From Dioscorea cayenensis subsp. rotundata (taxonomy: Eukaryota; Streptophyta; Magnoliopsida; Dioscoreales; Dioscoreaceae), in the NCBI RefSeq assembly GCF_009730915.1, contig NC_052474.1:3755501-3819500 (forward strand): a stretch of 64,000 bases of DNA, in the 5' to 3' direction. The notes beneath the pieces are model-generated. The model did no database searches, was not told the origin of the DNA, and saw nothing but the letters and a program-made list of their open reading frames with translations. Below are positions 1 through 9,676 of this stretch, one piece after another; within the stretch, counting starts at the first letter, position 1, and each line of letters begins with the position of its first letter. The position numbers were made by a program, and so were the translations under genes.

Positions 1-2330
1 CCAAATGGCACTGTATTTCAAAGTCAAGTTGAAAGTTCTCTCTCCAAGACGCCAATTAATTGGAAGACCATTAACCATGTTATAATAATTTTAATATTGT
101 AAAATTATAATATGACATATTCATGTCATATAGTTGTTGTAGTAGCTAGTAAACACCTCTTCATGTAAATAGAAAGTAAGGGAAATTATGTTGCATCTCT
201 TAATTTGTGAAATAAAGAAACTTCATGTAATTAGAATATATCTTTTTGTGTAATAAAAGGAGTTAAATAGTTATCATGCATCTTTTCATATTTAAAAGGT
301 AGTTAGAACTTCCAAATCTGAATTTATATAAGAACATTAAGTGTTGCAGGGAAGATATAGAAGATAGAATATTTGGAAGACTTCTCTCTAAGTGCAACAA
401 CAAACTATTCTTCATTTTCTAAAGCTTACTTTGTTCTGTGTGCAACATAGTAAGAGGATTTTTTGTATCCTAAAAGCTTAGCATTCACCTTTGGCACACA
501 AAATAAAGAGCTAATTCTTTTTTAGGAAAATTTTACGCTTAGAATCCAAAGTGTGCATTTTCGTTATTGAGTGCTGATAAAACCCTTCAAAATTTTTAAT
601 AGCCACAAAAATGTAAATCTGACAAACCATACCTCAAATGGTCCACAGTCTCTCATAGTACGTAGCTTAACTAATTGGATGCTAGGAGATCGATTGGCAT
701 AGAACGAAATAAAAACCATTAATGTCTATATTTACTACTGTGAATTATATTCCCCATATAGTTCAATTCCATAAATCATTGAGGCCTAAACCTAACTAAT
801 TAAAGTTTTTCTAGAGGCAGGACCTTGCCTATCAATTTACAGATAAGAAGGTAGCTAGTACTCCATCATTTGATGAGTTCTGAGAAGAGATTGAGCAGGC
901 AAATAATTACTCTTCGTTTCAAATTCAATCAGTACACTGTGGTCCAAAATTCTTATTCCCAAGCGTTAGATGTGAATGGTGGGTGATAACCATTCTCTCA
1001 CCCGCCATGCATGCATGGTAAGTGAGCTAGGGAAGACAGTAGTAGCCAGATTATACAGTTGGAAGCTGAGATGATAGATTGCCTTGTGAATATGGACAGG
1101 GTCGGATAGCAGACAAGGTTGCCCTTGGTTTGAATGCCCTGTCCCCACCCACCATATCAATATTTATGGCAATATATATATCTATATATTGATATTGATT
1201 TGGTTTAGTGTTTTGGAGAAAGACAAAAGCACGAGAAGGTTGAAAAAACTTGGAAGTATATCATTTGATACTGTTAACAAGAATGGAAGTATATGCCATT
1301 TTTTATTTTTTATTTTTTGTTTGTCTGATTTGCCACATTTTAATAGTCAATAAGCAATAAGGCGTGTAGTAGACTCTTGTAGGTCCTCAAGCTTTATTAA
1401 AATTCTTCTTCTTCAATTAATAAAAAAATGTTTTATCAACAATTACATAAAAACAAATTAACTAGCTTTTTCATCTGTTGATCAGTTTTTTTTGCTTGAC
1501 ATAGTTCTTAGTTTAACTATTAATATAGAATATGGGAAAATATACTGTTGATAATTGAACTGAGGTTGTTAGTATTTGGGTTGGTGAGCCGAAAAATGAG
1601 TCAATGGAGATGTATTTAAATATTATTTGTTATTCTAAATGTGTAGCATCAACCATATATAATTTAATAATATCTTTCATGTAGCTTTGACTAACAGTGC
1701 ACGGACTTGATCAAATCACACCTAGCACCTTAACTCCATATCAACATGAAAAATATTGTTTAATTATTTATTATCAAGGTCCTCAAAATTTAAGGTTTGA
1801 GATAATCTATTTTTAGATTCGGAAAATAAAATAACTTTAAAATTTTTTTAACATAGAAACTAATATTTATATTTTATCCTATATATTAACTTCTCATCCC
1901 CTTTCAAAAAAATTAACTTCTCATCATTGGATTTGATGATTCTTAAAATGTATTTCTTAAAATTTATATAAATGTGAAAATTTTTATATTCAATCAATGT
2001 AAGAGCTGCCAACCCAATGGAAATTAAAATAAAGAAAACTTCCCTTTTGCATAGCCAGGCTAACAAATGGCAAGTGGAAAACATCTTGATTGGTTGTTTT
2101 CACATTTCGAGGTCCCACTTTCTTTTGATCTTATTATTATTATTCATATTGGACACAGTGCACTGGCCAAAGTACAGCAGTTGAATATCTTAAAATAACA
2201 CTTTTACTCCTTCCAATTATTTCTCCATCAAGATAAATCATCAAGATAAATAGTTTTTAAAACAAAAAATCCAACCTTCGAAATGTAAAGTTTAAGTATA
2301 GAGAAAAACTAAACTTTTTAAAAACCCTTA
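1..2330. other. intergenic DNA, no gene seen
   Basis: AT-rich DNA with many stops in all frames. The longest open frames are 60-75 codons, lack recognisable motifs and look like chance. Short AT stretches and poly-A/T runs are present. I see no RNA gene or clear transposon in it. Confidence 0.6.
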
Positions 2331-2540
2331 TATTAAGAAAGATTATAAGAAAGCTGATCAATTCAAGGATGTCATTCCTAATTATGAGAATAATTCAAGA
2401 GATTGTATGGAGACTCAAATCATCTCAAAATAGTAAGTTGGAACAAGAGGATTTATCTCTTTTATTTACGACAAGTGGCGGACAAAAATAATGGCAAGTG
2501 ACAACCCAAGATAGGAATTGATTGATTCCAATTTTATTTT
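2331..2540 (+). repeat. partial 5' LTR of the copia remnant
   Basis: About 210 bp matching 3357-3565, including the shared string AAGCTGATCAATTCAAGGAT and the block around GACAAGTGGC. The match stops at about 2540, where the sequence changes abruptly to reverse-transcriptase coding sequence. Confidence 0.85.
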
Positions 2541-3353
2541 TCTTGGCATAGAAGTTCAACGATCTACTAACACTTTGCATCTTTCTCAAACTCACTATGC
2601 TTAAACTATTCTTGACAAAGCTCAAATGCTAGATTGCAAACCCATGATTACACCAATGGAATCTAAAACCAAGGGTCTTCATGATGATACTCCACTCTCT
2701 GATTCTACATTTTATCGTAGTCTTGTTGGTGCTTTACAATATTTAACACTTACAAGACCTGATCTCTCTTTTAGTGTTAATTATGTTTCTCAATTTATGC
2801 AGTCACCAACTATTGCTAGTATGAAAATGGTTCGGCGTATTTTAAGATATGTTAAAGGGTCTATTACTTTAGGTTTGCATCTAACTGGAGATACTACACT
2901 TGATCTTTTTGCCTTTTCTGATACAGATTGGGCAGGTTGTTGCACATTTTTGGGACGAAACATTATTTCTTGGTGTGCTAAGAAACAATCAACAATCTCA
3001 CGCTCAAGTACTGAGGTAGAATATCGTGCTATGGCCAACACAGCAGCAGAATTAACTTGGCTCACGTTTCTTTTACGTGACCTTCGAGTTCCACAATCTT
3101 GTCCACCCATCCTGTTTTGTGATAACTTGAGTGCATTGCACATGACTATCAATCCCGTCTTTCATGCTCGTAGCAAGCACATTGAATTAGATTACCATTT
3201 TGTTCGTGAAAGAGTTTCAATGGGTCTCCTGATTACTCGTCATGTCTCCTCTACTTCTCAATTTGCAGATATTTTCACAAAACCGCTATGCAAGGCCGCT
3301 CTATGTTATTTACGTAGCAAACTATGCCCCCAACCACGACATAATTTGAGGGA
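2541..3353 (+). pseudogene. copia polyprotein 3' end: RT tail plus RNase H, broken
   Basis: The reading frame starts inside the reverse transcriptase (FFLGIEVQRS), has an in-frame TAA at about 2602-2604, then stays open from 2626 through the RNase H domain. Visible copia hallmarks are the YRSLVGALQYL block, the SDTDWAGC block containing a catalytic Asp, SRSSTEVEYRAM, the FCDN motif, and ARSKHIELDYHFVRE followed by a DIFTKPL-type end. These are the canonical RNase H and C-terminal motifs of plant Ty1/copia Pol. Upstream domains are deleted, so this is a remnant. The frame after about 3350 runs on into the LTR and is not protein sequence of the element. Confidence 0.93.
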
Positions 3354-3356
3354 GGA

Positions 3357-3685
3357 TATTAAGAAATATTATAAGAAGCTGATCAATTCAAGGATGTCAT
3401 TCCTAATTATGAGAATAATTCAAGGGATTGTATGGAGACTCAAATCATCTCAAAATAGTAAGTTGGAACAAAAGGATTTATCTCCTTTATTCACGACAAG
3501 TGGCTGACAAAAATAATGGCAAGTGACAACCCAAAATAGGAATTGATTGATTCCAATTTTATATGATTGATTTGAATTCCTATTTTCCTTCCTTTCTGTG
3601 TATTGTTTTTTATTGTAACAAAGTCTATAAATATAATAAGAGTTGAACTCTCTTCTCACGTTGAAAAGAGAATTCATTATTTACA
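3357..3685 (+). repeat. 3' LTR of the copia remnant
   Basis: Begins just after a purine tract (TTGAGGGAGGA, the presumed polypurine tract for plus-strand priming) and ends near TTATTTACA at about 3685. It carries the same 210 bp seen at 2331-2540 plus about 120 bp more, including a TATAAATATAATAAG stretch and the CTCTCTTCTCACGTTG end typical of plant copia LTRs. Confidence 0.8.
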
Positions 3686-3817
3686 AAAACCTTGTTCATT
3701 TTCATTTTTTCTTTACCTTAAACTATTGTTATTGCTTGTAAAACAGTACAAGTACAAATATTTTAAACTCTTTATTTAATCTTTAATATATGATGATTAG
3801 TTATCCGTGTATCTTCT

Positions 3818-3824
3818 ACCTAAC
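3818..3824 (+). promoter_or_regulatory. AC-III-like MYB element upstream of CYP84A
   Basis: The heptamer ACCTAAC matches the AC-III version of the AC elements bound by lignin-pathway MYB factors. It is followed by further AC-rich sequence (AACCACCCACCAACT). It lies about 470 bp upstream of the CYP84A start codon, outside the retrotransposon remnant. Function is inferred from the motif only, and a 7-mer can occur by chance. Confidence 0.35.
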
Positions 3825-4143
3825 AACCACCCACCAACTCAATGAGAAAAATGGTAGTTTAGGAATATTAAGCATTTTCTTATTTTCTAATTATAAGAAG
3901 CAATAATTCATTAATTATATACAGTGACTTTTTTTTTTACGAAGGTGTGCAGACAGTGCAATTAGAGGGTTAAATAGTCAAATAAGTACTTCTCTTTTGT
4001 CAACATATATAGCTTAAAAGCTTTAACAACTAGACAAATATCTTACATGAGCATGACATACAATCTTATAACATTTCCACACCCAAAACTTCAAACAGGA
4101 AAAAATAAAAAAATTAAAAAAAAAAACAACACTGATTCTCCCA

Positions 4144-4151
4144 TATAAATA
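4144..4151 (+). promoter_or_regulatory. TATA box of CYP84A
   Basis: TATAAATA lies about 150 bp before the ATG at 4296, in a promoter-like AT-rich stretch followed by a CT-rich leader. Transcription would be expected to start near 4175. Confidence 0.65.
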
Positions 4152-4220
4152 CACCACCTTCACCCTCCCACCATTTTAGCAAGCAAACCACACTTGCTAG
4201 AGATAAACCTTAGCATTAAT

Positions 4221-4250
4221 CTCCTCCTCCTCCTCCTCCTCCTCCTCCTC
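4221..4250 (+). repeat. (CTC)10 microsatellite in the CYP84A 5' leader
   Basis: Ten perfect CTC units inside the predicted 5' untranslated region. Pyrimidine-rich leaders are common in plants. If read in frame with the gene it would encode a leucine run, but the start at 4296 is the better choice. Confidence 0.9.
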
Positions 4251-4295
4251 AATAAACAAATAAAAAAAAAAGAAAAAGAAAAAAAAAGAGCAAAA

Positions 4296-6519
4296 ATGGA
4301 TTATGTCCATGAGTTTGCATCAATGAACTTCATCATCTTCTTCATAGCTCCACTCTTAATCCTCTTATCAATCACAACACTAAGAAACAGAAGAAAGCTT
4401 CCACTTCCTCCAGGTCCTCTAGGCCTTCCCATCATCGGCAACATGCTCATGATGGACCAGCTCACGCACAGAGGTTTAGCAAACCTCGCACAAAAACACG
4501 GCGGCCTTTTCCATCTCCGTCTCGGCTTCCTCCACGCCATCACCGTCTCCACCCCTGACATGGCACGCCAAGTCCTCCAAGTTCAAGACAACCTCTTCTC
4601 CAACCGCCCTGCCACCATCGCCATCTCCTACCTCACCTACAACCGTTCCGACATGGCCTTTGCTCACTACGGTCCGTTCTGGCGCCAGATGCGCAAGCTC
4701 TGCGTGATGAAGCTGTTCAGCCGCAAGCGCGCAGAGTCTTGGGCTTCCGTGCGCGACGAGGTTGACCGCGCTGTGCGCGCGGCCGCCTCGGTCTCTCCGG
4801 GCTCAGCCGTGAACATAGGCGAGCTTGTTTTTAACTTGACTAAAAATATCACGTTCAGGGCTGCGTTTGGGTCGCAGTCTCATGAGGAGCAGGATGAGTT
4901 TATATCCATTTTGCAGGAGTTTTCTAAACTTTTTGGGGCGTTTAATATTGGAGATTTCATTCCTTGGTTAAGGTTGATGGATTTGCAGGGGATTAATAAG
5001 AGGTTGAAGAAGGCCAGGCTTTCTCTTGATAAGTTTATTGATCATATAATTGATGAACATATTGCGAATCCCAAGGAAGGTGATGATGTTGATGGTGATA
5101 TGGTGGATGATATGTTGGCCTTCTTTGAGGACTACGGTAGCAGTGAGAAGAAGGACTCTGCTGGTGATGAGCTCCAAGCTACGCTTAAGCTTACCAGGGA
5201 CAACATCAAAGCTATTATCATGGTAACTAACTGACATATTAGTTACTCACCTAAACTTTTAATATATTCATTCACAATTAATAAAAGCGAGAACTAAGTT
5301 TAAAAAAAATAGGATGAATAATTACAAAAATATTAGAGGCTTTAGAATGACTTTTAGGATTTTTTTTTTCTTTGAATAGAAGTGAATAAACTATAAATTT
5401 ATTGAATAAAAAATAGATAAATTTATTGAATAAGAAACAGAAAAATAGGAGAGGCTTTAGAATGACTTTTTGTTTAATTTGGTGGAATATTGGGATTTTT
5501 TTTTTTAATAGAAGTGAATTTATTGAATACGAAACAGAACAACCATATTAGGAATTAGTTAGAGATTATTAGGAATTAGTTAGAGATTATTTTCTCAGTA
5601 TCTTCTCATTGAAAGATGCAGACATATGCCTGACTTTGGTGATGGCTTATAAATATGTTTGGTAATAGAAACACTGTTTTTCAACCAAACTTCTCAAATT
5701 TACTTTTACAGATTAATTTATTTTCTTTACAAATTTCCCCCCAAAAATTAAAATCCATTAAACCTGCATATCACTTCTCAATTCTTTATTTAGATTATTA
5801 ATTCAAATAAACATATACTACTTAAATTAAATTAAATTAGCAAACTAATTAAGAGTATCCCATGAATAATATTTTTTTATCATCAGGATGTAATGTTCGG
5901 AGGAACAGAAACAGTAGCATCAGCCATCGAATGGGCAATGGCCGAGCTCATGCGAAGCCCAGACGAGCTCAAGCGCCTGCAACAAGAGCTCACCGACGTC
6001 ATCGGCCTCGACCGGAAAGTCCATGAGTCCGACCTCGATAAGCTTCCATTCCTCAAATGCGTAACCAAAGAAACACTTCGACTCCACCCACCCATCCCTC
6101 TCCTCCTTCATGAGACAGCCACCGACTGTGAGCTCGCCGGCTACTTCATCCCGGCTCGTTCCCGAGTCATGATCAACAGCTTCGCCATCGGCCGTGACCC
6201 ATCCTCTTGGAAAGACCCCAACACCTTCCGACCATCACGGTTTGCTCCAGGCGGAGAAGCTTCCGGTATTGACTTCAAAGGGAACTTCTTTGAGCTCTTG
6301 CCTTTTGGGTCAGGGAGGAGGTCATGCCCGGGGATGCAGCTGGGGTTGTACTCACTAGAGCTTGCCGTGGCGCAGTTGATTCATTGCTTTAAGTGGGAGC
6401 TGCCGGAAGGGATGAAGCCGGCGGAGCTGGACATGGGGGATGTGTTTGGGTTGACCGCGCCGAGGGCTGTGCGGCTCGTTGCTGTTCCGAGTCCCAGACT
6501 TGCTTGCACTCTCGTCTGA
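4296..6519 (+). CDS. CYP84A: ferulate 5-hydroxylase / coniferaldehyde 5-hydroxylase, cytochrome P450 CYP84A
   Basis: Exons 4296-5222 and 5887-6519, one phase-0 intron, 519 aa, the usual CYP84A length. The enzyme hydroxylates coniferaldehyde, coniferyl alcohol and ferulate at ring C5 on the ER surface with NADPH-P450 reductase, committing carbon to syringyl lignin and sinapate esters. Visible features: N-terminal membrane anchor (about 10-28), proline hinge LPLPPGPLGLPIIG, I-helix GGTET (314-318), ExxR E371-R374, the FRPSRF block (423-428), and heme loop FGSGRRSCPG with Cys456 as thiolate ligand. The DVMFGGTETVASAIEW segment at the start of exon 2 is highly characteristic of F5H. I chose ATG 4296 because it gives a normal P450 N-terminus; an upstream in-frame codon adds only a CTC-repeat peptide. 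GC content is strikingly patchy within the coding exons. Confidence 0.95.
5336..5550 (+). repeat. diverged tandem repeat in the CYP84A intron, retroposon-tail-like
   Basis: GAGGCTTTAGAATGACTTTT occurs at about 5336-5355 and again at 5451-5470. Each copy is followed by a poly-T run, then AATAGAAGTGAAT and TTTATTGAATA. The poly-T plus GAATAAACTATAAATTTATT pattern resembles reverse-orientation retroposon tails seen elsewhere in the window. It lies wholly within the intron and does not touch splice sites. Confidence 0.6.
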
Positions 6520-8145
6520 AACTCATGATCAATATATCATTGGAGTTTCATGAAGCGAAGAAGTGCAAGCAAGAGATGGAGATGGAGAAGAAGAAGAAGA
6601 AGAAGAAGAAGGGTTTGGTTTCTTATTATCGAATGCAAAATAAAATCATATATATATATATATATATATATAACTTGTGTATATTTTATGTTTTTTTTTA
6701 CTTCTTCTTCTCTTTTGCTTTGGTTTTTTTGTGATTGTTTGATGCTGTTGTATGCCAAAGAGCATTGAAATTACACCAAGTTTAAAGAATAACAACTTTT
6801 GATTTTGTGTGCTACTGGTTTTGGTTTTAGTTCGGTTTTGAATTAATTAAGGTTTGAGCAGCCAACGAGCAGCGGCACGGCCCAGTTGTATAAAGTTAAA
6901 TTAATAGATTTTTATTATTTTGAGTTTAAATTTTATTAGATAAAAAATTGCTGATAAGAGGTCTCTGACATGGACTCGAATTTATTGTCTGATGTCCCCT
7001 TGATGAAAATATAGAGATGAATATCCAATTCTCGATTTTGTACACATTCGTGACACGTGATTTGTTCATTTGTAAAAAAAATTAAAGTATCTTTTATATA
7101 TTATGTTTTGATGTTTATTTATTATTATTATTTTTAAAATGTACCGTCATAGATATTATATATTTTTTAAAAATATATGAACTAAAATGAATGATAGGAA
7201 AAAAACACAAGGACTAAAACGGCATTAAACTGTTAATTAATTGGGTTTTTAAAATAAAAAATATTATGGTAATTTATTGGAATAGATTTGATAATATCTA
7301 GTTATGGTGTGTAAATGTCCATTTATTGAAAATGATAAAGGTTGAAATCAGTCACAAGGAAAAGTCATATATTTGATAGAATTCCACTCTCAAAATAATT
7401 TATTCCGCTTGGACTTTTCTGTTCCATGTTAATTTCCTCTGTCCTGTGGGAATTGAGTGCGAGATTATTTTGTTTCTTTTTTAGTTTCACTTTCATAATG
7501 ATAGTGACATAGAATAAGATGGTTTATTTTCTCTACCTATTGATATACTCAAATAGATATAGATAAGATTGTTTTAAGTTGAGTGTTATGGTGTTCAATT
7601 CAAAGTTGAGTGTTTTGATTGTTCAAACATGACAATGTCAGGTTTGAACCATAGTCTCTGCTCTTAAATTGAAGAAAATTTCAAACCCAAATGAAATGCC
7701 GTCTGGTGAAGAATAATTCAATGAAGTGAATTAGTTTCATCAATAAAAACATTGATTAATAACATAATAAAGTGATTTTTATTAGAAAGAAAGAAAGAAA
7801 CTTTCCCATTTTCTTTGATAAGAGCTTGAATCACACATTAAAAAAACTACTAAAATTACTGCCCAATTCCTGTATATATTCATTGTTTTTTGAATAGTTT
7901 AATCTTTGAACTTTTCAAAAGACAGGAGGGAATCAAGAGGTGGCAGCAATCACTAATGAGATTGTTAAGCAATACAGCTGTCCATCCATCTTTGTATATC
8001 TGCCATATTTGTATACCTGTATATATATATATATATATATTTACTTATGTAATCTTGTTATAAATGATATGAGATTATCTTAGTCTAACAAGAAGAACAA
8101 GGAGATGAACAGATGAGTTATGGCTTTTTACCATAAAGGCTGAAA
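6520..8145. other. CYP84A 3' flank and intergenic DNA
   Basis: The start is the probable 3' untranslated region with a GAA-type microsatellite (about 6585-6611) and an (AT)n run (about 6649-6672). The remainder is AT-rich, with another (AT)n run near 8020-8041. I found no gene, RNA gene or clear mobile element. Confidence 0.55.
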
Positions 8146-8379
8146 ATGATCATATCTTTCTTTAATAAAGGCTACAACAAGTCATCAACCTTTAAGAAAC
8201 CGGACAAAACTAAGATAAGCATCAGCCGATAAATCACTCATCAACCTTCCTATTTGTTGTTGGTGTGGGTCTCATGTGTGATTCAGACTAGCAACTATGA
8301 AAGCACCTGGTTTTGTGCTAACTTTAAAAACCCTCAGAAGATGAAGCTTGCGGAACTCATGCCTGATAAAAAAATAGAA

Positions 8380-8414
<35 letters not shown>
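8380..8414 (+). repeat. (AAT)n microsatellite
   Basis: Uninterrupted AAT units in the 3' flanking part of duplicated copy A; absent at the matching place in copy B (near 14244). Confidence 0.9.
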
Positions 8415-8415
<1 letters not shown>

Positions 8416-8834
8416 GCTGGAGCTTTCTTAGAAATCACTTGAAAAGGGAAGCATCTAGACCAGTTAGACAAAATATCAGCAATCATCCAGAAGAGCAATT
8501 AATAGATGATAAGATGGCAGCTTAGAATAAAGAGGACAAATTATGGAGGGAAGTGAGCATCACCAGATGAGTAAAGAGGTACATCCTACACCTACTTTGC
8601 AGCCTTTAGTTCAAGCAAGAAAGCAAAAAATATCATGCCGGAATATAGAGTGCAATGTTAATATGTTGCAGCTCTGTGTATGCTGGAAGGGGCCTTAAAT
8701 TTAGATTGCTGCTTTCTCTTTTCAAATCAGGAATGGGACTTGCATGACTTTTTGTGTCCTTGATGATGTCTGCCTGCCAACAAAAGAATTCAATTGGAAT
8801 TTTTTATCAAAGTCTTTTTCCAAAATTAAAGTGC

Positions 8835-8869
<35 letters not shown>

Positions 8870-9194
8870 AATGGCCTGGCCTGAAAGAGCGGAACCACCT
8901 TTTGGCTAAACTCCAACATTTAAAAAAATAATAGAGATAGAAGAATAACTTACCAAATGATATCTCCCTGTTGACAGTTCAGGCATCCAATTATGCAATG
9001 ATTTTTTTGCATGAGTTGAAGTTGACTGTTTCTCACTACAAATGCTGAGATTTTGTGGTGACATGGTGAAAACAATGAAATACTATAATCAGTCCGGAAT
9101 TACCGTGGCTGAGCTTAATTTACGCATATAAAGGTAACAAATGCTCAATTTATATAATATTCACAAAGTAGGAATTAATAAGAGCATAGCCAGA

Positions 9195-9440
9195 AACCGT
9201 GGGGTAGCCCACTGGTAACTACCTGTGCTTGTGATTGAGAGGTTTCGAGTTTGAGCCTCTTAAATTATAATTCTCTTTTCGGATCTCCTGTGAAAGTTTT
9301 GTATAAAAAATACATTTCATTCTTCCTTCTAGAGTTGCATGGCGGAGGGTTTATCCTATGAAGCCAGTCAAGTCACCATAACTAGTGCAATCCATACCCG
9401 TTTATACTTTACTTTGTCGCTTGTTGACTTTGTCAAAAAT
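9195..9440 (+). mobile_element. probable tRNA-derived SINE insertion
   Basis: An insertion in copy A that is missing from copy B at the matching position (near 15285-15318). It has a tRNA-promoter-like layout: an A-box-like TAGCCCACTGGTA near 9207 and, about 40 bp on, a B-box-like GGTTTCGAGTTTGAGCC near 9241-9257. This order and spacing are the mark of tRNA-derived SINEs. Exact ends and target duplications are not resolved. Confidence 0.55.
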
Positions 9441-9676
9441 TCTAATTTTCATTACACAAGATTGAGCATGAATCACCCTTTAGACTTCCCAGGTGAACTT
9501 TGTCTCAATTTTAACAAAATCATAAATTGAGCTTTGTCTCAATTTATGTAGTGCTTTCAATTTCAATCTGAGAAAAATAAGAAAGTCATATGATATGTTC
9601 TACCACTTGATGAGTGTTACAAAATGGTATGTTCTAATTCTGGGGGTTGCGAGATAGTTTTCAAGAGAAAGAATAT

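Larger units (their letters stand above)
2331..3685 (+). mobile_element. Ty1/copia LTR retrotransposon remnant with internal deletion
   Basis: A partial left LTR (2331-2540) runs straight into the end of the reverse transcriptase and the RNase H domain (about 2541-3350), followed by a fuller right LTR (3357-3685). The two LTR pieces agree over about 210 bp with few differences. gag, protease, integrase and most of the reverse transcriptase are missing, so the copy cannot move by itself. The order RT-RNase H-LTR is typical of Ty1/copia (Pseudoviridae-type) elements in plants. Target duplications are not clear: short similar strings flank both ends but I could not fix them. Confidence 0.92.

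Noticed and set aside
2321-3695. Target duplication for the copia remnant
   Set aside because: AAAACC-type strings occur on both sides but out of register with the LTR ends, so I do not claim a duplication.
4194-4295. Upstream in-frame extension of CYP84A with a polyleucine peptide
   Set aside because: It comes from the CTC microsatellite in the leader and lacks an ATG; the ATG at 4296 gives a normal P450 anchor.
9339-9530. 63-codon plus-strand frame with RLYFTLSLVDF
   Set aside because: Overlaps the SINE-like insertion boundary and the pseudogene 3' flank; no family motif.
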